A DNA stretch of 13,358 nucleotides from JANYCD01 sp043738625 (GTDB lineage Bacteria > Pseudomonadota > Gammaproteobacteria > Burkholderiales > Rhodocyclaceae): positions 1 through 13,358 of the forward strand of contig JAYUFR010000182.1 in the NCBI GenBank assembly GCA_043738625.1. The letters run 5' to 3'. The notes below the pieces were generated by a model that saw only the letters and a list, made by a program, of their open reading frames with translations, ran no database searches and had not been told where the DNA came from. Position 1 is the stretch's first letter. Each line of letters opens with the position of its first letter. Positions 6,885 to 12,230 of this stretch are shown here, in pieces. The position numbers were made by a program, and so were the translations under genes.

Positions 6885-7247
6885 TTCGAACTCAACCCCG
6901 TCCGCGCTGCCATGGTCGTGAAGCCGGAGGACTACCGCTGGTCAAGTTACCACGCCAACGGGCAGGGCAAGGCGGATGCCCTGATTACCCCGCACGAACA
7001 ATATCTCGGGCTGGGGCAGACGCCGACCAAGCGGCGCGCCCACTACCGGCCACTGTTCCGCGCCCATGTCGAGGAGGCGCTACTTGAGGAAATCCGTCAA
7101 GCGACCAACGGCAACTACGCCCTGGGCAACAAGCGGTTTCAGGCGAAAGTCGAGGCCAAGCTGGGGCAGCGGGCGGTGCGAGGCGCGGCGGGGAGGCCGA
7201 AGGCGGAGAAACCGGATAGCATTGAGCGACAGAGGCGCTTGCTGTGA
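6885..7247 (+). pseudogene. REP-associated tyrosine transposase (RAYT), 3' remnant
   Basis: The frame reads ELNPVRAAMVVKPEDYRWSS, then YHANGQGKADALITPHEQYLGLG and a basic C-terminal tail. This is the standard C-terminal half of IS200-like RAYT proteins, in which a (R)YI-x-x-NPVRA segment carries the catalytic tyrosine. Here the frame is closed by TAA at 6882-6884, two codons before ELNP, exactly where the tyrosine codon should be. The whole N-terminal half with the HUH histidines is absent. The broken edge is preceded by CCTGGCCCCTTTAA, and the far end by CGTGGTCTGTCCC (7256), typical RAYT-flank sequences. An ATG at 6912 could start a 111-residue ORF, but it would have no catalytic residues, so I regard it as dead. 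Confidence 0.82.
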
Positions 7248-7255
7248 AGAGTATT

Positions 7256-7268
7256 CGTGGTCTGTCCC
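7256..7268 (+). repeat. 13-bp repeat CGTGGTCTGTCCC, copy 2
   Basis: Identical to 6080-6092. It begins 9 bp after the stop codon of the RAYT remnant. The two copies bracket the displaced addA tail, mazEF and the transposase remnant. Confidence 0.5.
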
Positions 7269-7319
7269 CTATTGTTCGGTGTAGCATAACGACGTCATGT
7301 CTCAGGGCACTTCACTTAT

Positions 7320-7988
7320 ATGGAACAAAAAATACCGTTCTCATCATATGATTTCTGGGCTTATCTATCGGCAGGTTTCTTGTTGCTTTTTGTGCTTGAT
7401 CATGTTGCCGAAACGCACGTTTTCGATAAGCAATCGTGGAGCATCGTGGCAGCAACAGTGGCATTTTCTGCTGCGTATGCTACAGGTCATATAGTAGCCA
7501 GTGTTTCATCGTTAGTATTTGAGCGTTTGATGGTGGGGAAAGTATTTGGGAATCCGACGGACGTTTTATTAGGGAACTCGGAAACGGCGCCAGTTTGGCT
7601 CCGAAATATGATGCCCGCCTACTTCAAGGCTCTGCCTTCTGGAATTCAAAATGTGATTCACGCAAGGGCTGCACAACACAATTTGGATGGCGATGCTGAT
7701 ACGCTTTTCGTTACCGCCTTTTCATTTGCTCGTGTCACGCCAGAAGTAATGGAACGATTGAATAATTTTCTGAATCTTTATGGGTTTTGTAGAAATATCG
7801 CTTTGGTCGCTTTACTCGACTCTGTCTTAATGTTTTGGTCGTATCAGTGGGGCCGTGGCGGGCAAGACGAATTGATTTTTTCTTTGCTCGCTTTTGTTCT
7901 GGGTATAGGAATGATCCTACGATATTTAAAGTTTTATCGGAAATACGCTTTTGAAGTTTTTGCAGCTTATGCCCACCATGAAGGCTAG
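7320..7988 (+). CDS. Four-helix membrane protein of unknown function
   Basis: A 222-residue protein that I do not recognise as a named family. Hydrophobic segments lie at about 12-29, 40-66, 158-175 and 184-203. Between the second and third is a soluble stretch of about 90 residues. The second segment contains Y53-x-x-G56-H57 followed by a serine-rich helix (IVASVSSLVFER). The C-terminus after the last helix is basic and aromatic (RYLKFYRKYAFEVF). No signal peptide or enzymatic motif is visible. The base composition is clearly A+T-richer than the flanking genes, suggesting acquisition from elsewhere. The MBL-fold gene starts 12 nt after its stop, so the two form an operon. ATG 7320 is the only good start, since an in-frame stop lies at 7287-7289, but no strong ribosome site precedes it. 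It could be a membrane effector or anchor for the partner; this is inference. Confidence 0.78.
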   Translation: MEQKIPFSSYDFWAYLSAGFLLLFVLDHVAETHVFDKQSWSIVAATVAFSAAYATGHIVASVSSLVFERLMVGKVFGNPTDVLLGNSETAPVWLRNMMPAYFKALPSGIQNVIHARAAQHNLDGDADTLFVTAFSFARVTPEVMERLNNFLNLYGFCRNIALVALLDSVLMFWSYQWGRGGQDELIFSLLAFVLGIGMILRYLKFYRKYAFEVFAAYAHHEG

Positions 7989-8000
7989 CTAGGTAAAAAA

Positions 8001-8861
8001 ATGACGTCAATCAATGTGAATGACGGTCTACTCCAAGTCTTTGACGTCGAGCATGGGCAGTGTGCGCTCCTGACGATTCCCTCAGGTAATGGCTTCAAAA
8101 GATTGATGATTGACTGTGGGCACAATGCGATCGCACAGTTTTATCCGGGCGACCATCTGGCGAAGCTCGGAGCAACGTTTCTTGATCAGCTTGTCATTAC
8201 TAACTATGACGAGGATCACGCTTCAGGCTATCCGAATCTGCTCTCAAGAGGCATCTCGATAGATTGGATTCTTCGCAATCCCTCAGTTAGTCCTCAGACG
8301 ATTCGTTCTCTTAAATCAGAAGATGGTATGGGGCCAGGTATAGACGCATTGATTCAGCATCTAACATCTTCTTTTGGACCGCCTGTAGCTGGCCGAAGTG
8401 CCCCTCTTTTTGATGGTGTGCAAATTGAATATTTCTGGAATCAATACCCATACTTTGATGACGAAAATAATTTGAGTCTAGTCCTTCATCTAACAGTTCA
8501 CGGCTATTCATTCCTATTTTCTGGCGACATGGAGAAAGCGGGATTTGACAATATTCTCGCGACTTGCGAGAGGTTTCGTACCGTTGTTTCCTCAATTGAT
8601 GTGCTGATTGCTTCACATCACGGGCGCAAGAGCGGTATTTGTCCTGATATGTTTGATGAGTGGGGTTGCAGACCTAAACTCGTAGTTATTTCTGATGACT
8701 ACAAACAATACGAAACTCAAGAAACAGTAAATTATTATGCAAGTAAGTGTTCCGGAATTTCTAATTTTCGGAATTCAGGTAACGACCGAAAAGTTTTAAC
8801 CACTCGAAACGATGGCGAAATTTGTTTCAATTTTTCTAATGGAATCTGTTGGGCCAGTTAG
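8001..8861 (+). CDS. ComEC-type metallo-beta-lactamase-fold hydrolase, variant active site
   Basis: A 286-residue stand-alone MBL-fold protein of the kind seen in the C-terminal domain of ComEC/Rec2. The order of elements fits: FDVEHGQCALL (14-24), MIDCG (36-40), ITNYDEDHASG (66-76), NNLSLVLHL (156-164), FSGDM with D176, and IASHHGRKSG with H206/H207. The usual H-x-H-x-D-H metal motif reads N68-Y-D70-E-D72-H73, so two metal histidines are replaced by Asn and Asp while D72, H73, D176 and the later His pair remain. There is no signal peptide or membrane segment, so it should act in the cytosol. AGG (7991-7993) lies 7 nt before the ATG. It is the second gene of an A+T-rich operon with a membrane protein. 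Relatives hydrolyse phosphodiester or other ester bonds; the substrate is unknown. Confidence 0.85.
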   Translation: MTSINVNDGLLQVFDVEHGQCALLTIPSGNGFKRLMIDCGHNAIAQFYPGDHLAKLGATFLDQLVITNYDEDHASGYPNLLSRGISIDWILRNPSVSPQTIRSLKSEDGMGPGIDALIQHLTSSFGPPVAGRSAPLFDGVQIEYFWNQYPYFDDENNLSLVLHLTVHGYSFLFSGDMEKAGFDNILATCERFRTVVSSIDVLIASHHGRKSGICPDMFDEWGCRPKLVVISDDYKQYETQETVNYYASKCSGISNFRNSGNDRKVLTTRNDGEICFNFSNGICWAS

Positions 8862-8892
8862 TCGAGTGGCCTTTCGCGATCGACGCTTCGAT

Positions 8893-8919
8893 AAGGGGTC
8901 AGCTTCGATTTAACCCCTT
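8893..8919. terminator. Hairpin after the MBL gene, possible bidirectional terminator
   Basis: AAGGGGT (8893-8899) and ACCCCTT (8913-8919) form a 7-bp perfect stem with a 13-nt loop and only a short T run. It lies between the convergent MBL and cupin genes, where a terminator is expected. The motif AAGGGGTCAG also resembles RAYT-associated flank sequence, so it may instead be a REP remnant. Confidence 0.4.
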
Positions 8920-8930
8920 TAGTCCGGTGA

Positions 8931-9425
8931 CTATGCGCCCACTCGTCGGGCTGGACGGGCTCGCTGCTGCGCTTCCCACGCCGCGCGAACGTCGTCCATG
9001 GTTAACGTCGCCTGCACATTGGCAGCTTCGTCCATAATTTCGAGCACGTCGCGCGCGCCGTCGCAGCGCATGCTGTAGAAGACCACCGCGCCGTCCGGGC
9101 CGCCGCCTTCGCTGTGGGCGTCGTCCGTGCGGCCGCGGTAGTAGCGCCCGGCCGGGCGCACCTCGCGGGTGCTGCCGTCGGGCTCATACATGCGCAGTTC
9201 GCCCTGGATGATGAGCATGTTGGTCTGCGCCAAATGATTGTGCATGGTCACGATCTTGTTCGGCGCGAAGCGCACCATGAGATCGACGACGTGGCGTTCT
9301 TCGTCGAGATCGCACAGGGTGAGTTCGAGGTTCTCGACGCCGGCGAAGGGCTGCCAATCGATCTCGTGGTCGTAGAGGTCACAGCCCGGCTGCGTGGTGA
9401 TGGCGATGATGGGATTAGCGCTCAT
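8931..9425 (-). CDS. Small single-domain cupin protein
   Basis: A 164-residue protein with one cupin barrel. Metal ligands are visible as H62-N-H64 in VTMHNHLAQT and a later H104 in RTDDAHSEG. The usual glutamate of the first cupin motif is not obvious: HNHLAQTN has T or N where E is expected. Strands such as MLIIQGELRMYEPDG between them fit the fold. The function is not clear; candidates are a small dioxygenase-like enzyme or a sensor, and I do not assign one. The start is ambiguous: ATG 9425 has GGAG 11 nt upstream, while ATG 9455 would add ten residues (MRINHGDQTT). The TACAAT at 9463-9458 sits directly in front of 9455, which favours 9425. It stands alone between the MBL operon (convergent) and hipBA (same strand). 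Confidence 0.85.
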   Translation of the reverse strand: MSANPIIAITTQPGCDLYDHEIDWQPFAGVENLELTLCDLDEERHVVDLMVRFAPNKIVTMHNHLAQTNMLIIQGELRMYEPDGSTREVRPAGRYYRGRTDDAHSEGGGPDGAVVFYSMRCDGARDVLEIMDEAANVQATLTMDDVRAAWEAQQRARPARRVGA

Positions 9426-9457
9426 GGTCGTCTGGTCTCCGTGGTTGATCCTCATGA

Positions 9458-9463
9458 ATTGTA
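9458..9463 (-). promoter_or_regulatory. Possible -10 box of the cupin gene
   Basis: On the - strand the sequence reads TACAAT, five of six consensus positions. It would start transcription near 9451, ahead of GGAG (9440-9437) and ATG 9425. No convincing -35 box is found at 16-18 bp, so this is tentative. Confidence 0.3.
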
Positions 9464-9595
9464 CAGTCCTCGCGCACCGGCATGGCGTGTGCTCAATCTG
9501 CGGAAATCGGGGGCGTCACCGCCGGCCCAGGAACGAATAATCGGGGACGAATAATTGATGACGGATCACGATTAATTTCCGGCGGCGGAACAAAA

Positions 9596-9652
9596 GTTGG
9601 TCCACGACTCTTCGCCTTACTGGTGTTACAACAGCACGCTGTCGCGCTCTTC
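9596..9652. repeat. Imperfect direct repeat flanking hipBA, copy 1
   Basis: Shares CGACTCTTCGCCTTACTGG (9605-9623) and CAGCACGCTGTCGCG (9632-9646) exactly, with a variable 7-8 nt between them, with the copy at 11476-11529. Weaker similarity extends on both sides (GTTG...CC before, TCTTC after). Both copies are in the same orientation and bracket the hipBA module. The rest of the 9456-9708 gap holds a short ACGAATAAT direct repeat (9533-9541, 9547-9555) and nothing that looks coding. Confidence 0.7.
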
Positions 9653-9708
9653 GCGTCAGGTGGATTCGTGGTTTGTAGCAGCGTGTCGGGCCTCCGCTCC
9701 CTTGCCTC

Positions 9709-10974
9709 TCACTTCAGCGCATCGATATGCCGGAAAGCACCTGCCACCAATTCGATATCCGCGCCCGATACGCCAAATTCCTCGAAGCGCGATTTCCACT
9801 CGCGCACCACGCGCCATACGCGATCGATGATTTGCTGTGCCGTGTTGCGGTCCAGCCCGAACTGGGCGTATTTGCTGATTGCGTTGGTAATGGTCGCCAG
9901 CCGGCCTTGTTCGCCGACGGACAGTACCAGGGTGCGCTCGGTGCCGATTTCCGGATGGGGTACCACATCGTAAAGCGGCGAGAGCTTCCATCCGCTGTCG
10001 TCCCATAGCACGCCGTGATTGCGCAGGTGATCGTCGTTGTTGGTGACGAAAATATTGAATACCATGCGCCCGAAAAGTTCGGCGCGCTGGGCATCGACTG
10101 TCCCCGCCTTGCCGTATCTGGCGAGCGCCAGCGCGAGATCGCCATAGCTTGCACTCGATGTTTGGCTTTCGTGAAGGCCCAGCAAGGTGAGCGCGGTGAC
10201 GAAATGCTTGCGCGTGGTTTGGTCATTGCGGCCCACGCGGTCAAAGCGCTCGACCAGCAGGACGGTGCGATTCTGCGCGATGGTCAGCAGGCGCAGTTGC
10301 GGTACGTCGAGCCCGCACAACGCCGCAAGTTTCATGGTGGCGTATTCGATTGCCGGCACATTGAAATGGTGATCGCGCGTTGACGAAAATTTCGCCAGCC
10401 ACTGCTTGCCATCGTCGTCGATGAGGGAAGCCTTGGGGCGCATGCCACCCATGGTGCTGCCAGCGGCGAAGATTTCTTCGAGGCCGTGCGGTACCGCCTG
10501 TCCGTTGTCGATGGCATCGGCGGCTTGCAGCAGATATTCCAGGCGCTGGAGCTGGGGAATGAAACGATTCTGTTCCTCGTGGAATCCCTTGCGAATATCC
10601 AGCGCACCGACGCGGTTGTTGCCTGCCGAGCATAAATAATCGGATTCGCTCAGCGTGTTGGGTGCCGCCTTGCGGCGGTTTTCAATCACGCGCCGCCCCC
10701 ATTGGTCGGGCGCGGCATCACGGATGCCGCCGAATTCGACCAGGCCGCCCCGGGGAAACAACTCCACGTTGCGGACCTGCTGCCCTGCCTTGAAGCCAAG
10801 CGAGACGGGATCGACTTCGATGGCATTGGCGCGATTGAGATAGCGTTGTCCGTACACCAAGCTCGAACCCAGCACGTCGCTGCCGTCCTCAGTCATCTTG
10901 AGCACGCCAGCGGGAACCGATTCTGTCTCGCCCGGCAGATAGGCGTAGACGATGAGCTCTTTTTCAGAAGTCAT
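9709..10974 (-). CDS. hipA: HipA-family serine/threonine kinase toxin
   Basis: A 421-residue protein close to the length of E. coli HipA (440). The N-terminal HipA-like subdomain runs to about residue 110 (RDAAPDQWGRRVIE near its end). The kinase part has AGSTMGGMRPKASL (K181 in the RPK element) as the phosphate-binding loop region, LLVERFDR, and the catalytic loop N312-N-D314-D-H316-L-R-N319, matching the N-x-D-x-H-x-K-N pattern of HipA. SPLYDVV follows with D336 as metal ligand. HipA toxins phosphorylate aminoacyl-tRNA synthetases (GltX in E. coli); the target here is unknown. ATG 10974 is preferred over an upstream in-frame start at 11061 because it gives the normal N-terminus (KELIVYAYL) and overlaps the hipB stop by 11 nt, implying translational coupling. 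Confidence 0.93.
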   Translation of the reverse strand: MTSEKELIVYAYLPGETESVPAGVLKMTEDGSDVLGSSLVYGQRYLNRANAIEVDPVSLGFKAGQQVRNVELFPRGGLVEFGGIRDAAPDQWGRRVIENRRKAAPNTLSESDYLCSAGNNRVGALDIRKGFHEEQNRFIPQLQRLEYLLQAADAIDNGQAVPHGLEEIFAAGSTMGGMRPKASLIDDDGKQWLAKFSSTRDHHFNVPAIEYATMKLAALCGLDVPQLRLLTIAQNRTVLLVERFDRVGRNDQTTRKHFVTALTLLGLHESQTSSASYGDLALALARYGKAGTVDAQRAELFGRMVFNIFVTNNDDHLRNHGVLWDDSGWKLSPLYDVVPHPEIGTERTLVLSVGEQGRLATITNAISKYAQFGLDRNTAQQIIDRVWRVVREWKSRFEEFGVSGADIELVAGAFRHIDALK

Positions 10975-11308
10975 AGCGTGCTTGTTCTTTTTCGCTGAGC
11001 GGCCTGGCACGGCGGGTCTGCTCTTTGGCTTCGAGTTGCGCGATGGCCGGGTCGTTCGCATCGGCGATCAGTTGCGTGAGGAGATCGATCCGCCCAAGTG
11101 CGTCGAGGTAGCGAACAATTTGGCCGACAGCAATCGAAGGGTCGCCATTTTCGATGCGCGACAGCGTATTGCGGCTGACACCTACCCGCTCGGCGGCAGC
11201 ACTTTGCGTCATGCGGCGGGCGGTGCGCAGGCGTGTCAGCAGCTTGCCCAAATCGCGTAATTGAATAGCCATCGCGTCTGACAGAGCCGACTTTTGCTGT
11301 ATTTTCAT
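10964..11308 (-). CDS. hipB: HipB-like XRE-family antitoxin/repressor
   Basis: A 114-residue DNA-binding protein with an XRE helix-turn-helix at roughly residues 17-70. The pattern MTQSAAAERVGVSRNTLSRI followed by ENGDPS is diagnostic. After it comes a linker and a charged C-terminal tail ending at the hipA overlap. It should bind HipA and repress the operon through the GGTGCAA boxes upstream. The frame stays open to a TTG at 11338, but that codon lies in the predicted -10 box and cannot be in the transcript. ATG 11308 is therefore preferred, with AGG 5 nt before it; ATG 11272 is a shorter alternative. The start codon and its ribosome site are themselves embedded in one GGTGCAAAT box (11315-11307 on this strand). 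Confidence 0.9.
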   Translation of the reverse strand: MKIQQKSALSDAMAIQLRDLGKLLTRLRTARRMTQSAAAERVGVSRNTLSRIENGDPSIAVGQIVRYLDALGRIDLLTQLIADANDPAIAQLEAKEQTRRARPLSEKEQARYDF

Positions 11309-11337
11309 TTGCACCTGAGCTTGAGCATTGTCCGCCA

Positions 11338-11366
11338 ATTGTACTAAATAAGGTGCAAATCAACAA
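11338..11366 (-). promoter_or_regulatory. Probable promoter of hipBA
   Basis: On the - strand TTGTTG (11366-11361) and TACAAT (11343-11338) are 17 bp apart. The -10 matches five of six consensus positions; the -35 matches only three. The predicted start near 11331 leaves a leader of about 22 nt before ATG 11308. One arm of the large inverted repeat lies in the spacer. Confidence 0.55.
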
Positions 11367-11384
11367 TAACCTTGCACCTTATTT
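11346..11384. promoter_or_regulatory. HipB operator: 13-bp perfect inverted repeat
   Basis: AAATAAGGTGCAA (11346-11358) and TTGCACCTTATTT (11372-11384) are exact reverse complements with a 13-nt centre. The arms overlap the promoter spacer and the region just upstream of the -35 box. Two more copies of the core box lie outside: ATTTGCACC at 11307-11315 (over the hipB start) and GGTGCAAAT at 11415-11423. HipB of E. coli likewise uses several operators, so this fits cooperative autorepression. Confidence 0.75.
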
Positions 11385-11724
11385 GATTCGTTAAACCGAT
11401 AATGAGTGAAATATGGTGCAAATTCAGGATGGGCCTTTGATCGTCCCTAGTCTTTCGTTACTGCTTTCGGCATCGGTTGCCGCGACTCTTCGCCTTACTG
11501 GCGGTCAGCAGCACGCTGTCGCGTTCTTCCGGCAAGTTTGTCGAACGAACCAGTGGCCGAGTTCGCCCAGGGTGAGGCCATGCCGGCGCCGACGAAGCTC
11601 TCCCAGCACGCGCGCAGACGCAGCCCAGAGACGTTTGAATTTCAGCGCGCTGGATTGCTACACTTGCCGTGGCTGCCATAGCCGAGCATTTGCAAAACAC
11701 AATAAAAACCGGTCCAGCCTATCC
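11385..11724. other. Intergenic stretch without a convincing gene
   Basis: About 340 bp between the hipBA control region and the next + strand signals. It holds the outermost GGTGCAAAT box (11415-11423) and the second direct-repeat copy (11476-11529). ORFs of 80-118 codons exist on both strands, but their composition is R/S/P/A-rich like frame shadows, and none has a good ribosome site. I see no RNA gene. Confidence 0.5.
11476..11529. repeat. Imperfect direct repeat flanking hipBA, copy 2
   Basis: Second copy of the element at 9596-9652, same orientation. The exact shared blocks are 11483-11501 and 11509-11523. It lies about 90 bp beyond the hipBA operator, so the pair encloses the whole toxin-antitoxin locus with its control region. 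Confidence 0.7.
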
Positions 11725-11735
11725 AAGGGGAGGAG
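11725..11735 (+). promoter_or_regulatory. Strong Shine-Dalgarno sequence AAGGGGAGGAG
   Basis: An unusually good ribosome binding site 8 nt before ATG 11744. The frame opened by that ATG does not look coding, whereas the adjacent +1 frame does (see 11744-11903). The site therefore marks the true start of a gene whose frame appears broken near its first codons. Confidence 0.55.
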
Positions 11736-11743
11736 TGTCAGCG

Positions 11744-11903
11744 ATGGTTCAACTACCGCGAGCGACTGAGCGACGTTTCTATAGCCGGGTTGCGCTTGCG
11801 GGACGGCAGCGTGACCATCGTCTCCCGGCCTGCGCAACGGGTGATTTCCGGACCCGAGCCCTGGCTGGCTTTCGCTCGCTGGGCAACCGGACTGCTCGGA
11901 TAA
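11744..11903 (+). pseudogene. Small ORF, probably frameshifted at its start
   Basis: From TGG at 11745 to TAA at 11901-11903 the frame encodes 52 residues: WFNYRERLSDVSIAGLRL, then RDGSVTIVSRPAQRVISG, PEPWLAFARWATGLLG. It has balanced composition and 39 of 52 third positions are G or C by hand count. It has no start codon: in this frame nothing usable lies between the stop at 11703-11705 and TGG. The excellent ribosome site and ATG 11744 are one base out of frame with it. The frame that ATG opens (59 residues, to 11923) is arginine-rich with 34 of 59 G/C third positions, and looks like a shadow. However, its stop overlaps the next gene's ATG (ATGA). I favour a one-base indel or sequencing error just after the start. 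The family is not recognised; it lies 16 nt before the DUF3820 gene and probably shares its mRNA. Confidence 0.5.
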
Positions 11904-11919
11904 GGCGGCCTGCGGCGCG

Positions 11920-12135
11920 ATGAGCCCCGCGGACCTGGAACTGCTGGTGACGCGGGAAATGCCCTTCGGCAAGTACAAGGGGCGGCTGATCGCCGATCTG
12001 CCGGGCCACTATCTCAACTGGTTTGCCCGCGAAGGCTTCCCCAATGGGGAGATCGGTCGGCTCCTGGCCCTGATGCAGGAGATCGATCACAACGGGCTCA
12101 AGGACATGCTGATGCCGCTGCGACGACCACGCTAG
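11920..12135 (+). CDS. DUF3820-family small protein
   Basis: A 71-residue protein that matches the DUF3820 (putative quorum-sensing-regulated virulence factor) pattern almost end to end. It has MPFGKYKGRLIADLP (residues 14-28) and YLNWFAREGFPNGEIG, then a final helix with LMQEIDHNGLKDMLMPLR. The length is normal for the family. The molecular function is not established; the name comes from an early annotation rather than biochemistry, as far as I know. The ATG at 11920 has only a poor ribosome site (GGCG-rich sequence), which suggests translation coupled to the small ORF just upstream. A weak 5-bp hairpin (12148-12163) follows the stop. Confidence 0.9.
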   Translation: MSPADLELLVTREMPFGKYKGRLIADLPGHYLNWFAREGFPNGEIGRLLALMQEIDHNGLKDMLMPLRRPR

Positions 12136-12230
12136 TCATGGAGTTGGGGCGCCACGCTGCGCCATAGTATGCTGCATCACACAACGAGGCCCACAAATCC
12201 AGCACGCCCCTGACGGCACACGGAGATGTC

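Noticed and set aside
7297..7494. 65-codon ORF starting at ATG 7297 ahead of the membrane protein gene
   Set aside because: It overlaps the membrane protein gene in another frame for most of its length and shows no domain. The 7320 frame gives coherent membrane helices.
9114..9554. 146-codon + strand ORF opposite the cupin gene
   Set aside because: It mirrors the cupin coding sequence, where the metal-binding HNH and strand pattern are clear on the - strand.
11413..11769. 118-codon + strand ORF starting at ATG 11413 inside a GGTGCAAAT box
   Set aside because: R/S/P-rich translation, no ribosome site, start inside a repressor box, and it crosses the direct repeat and the strong ribosome site of the next gene.
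12148..12163. GGCGC/GCGCC hairpin after the DUF3820 gene as a terminator
   Set aside because: The stem is only 5 bp and no T run follows; it is also next to a weak -10-like box, so no confident call is possible.
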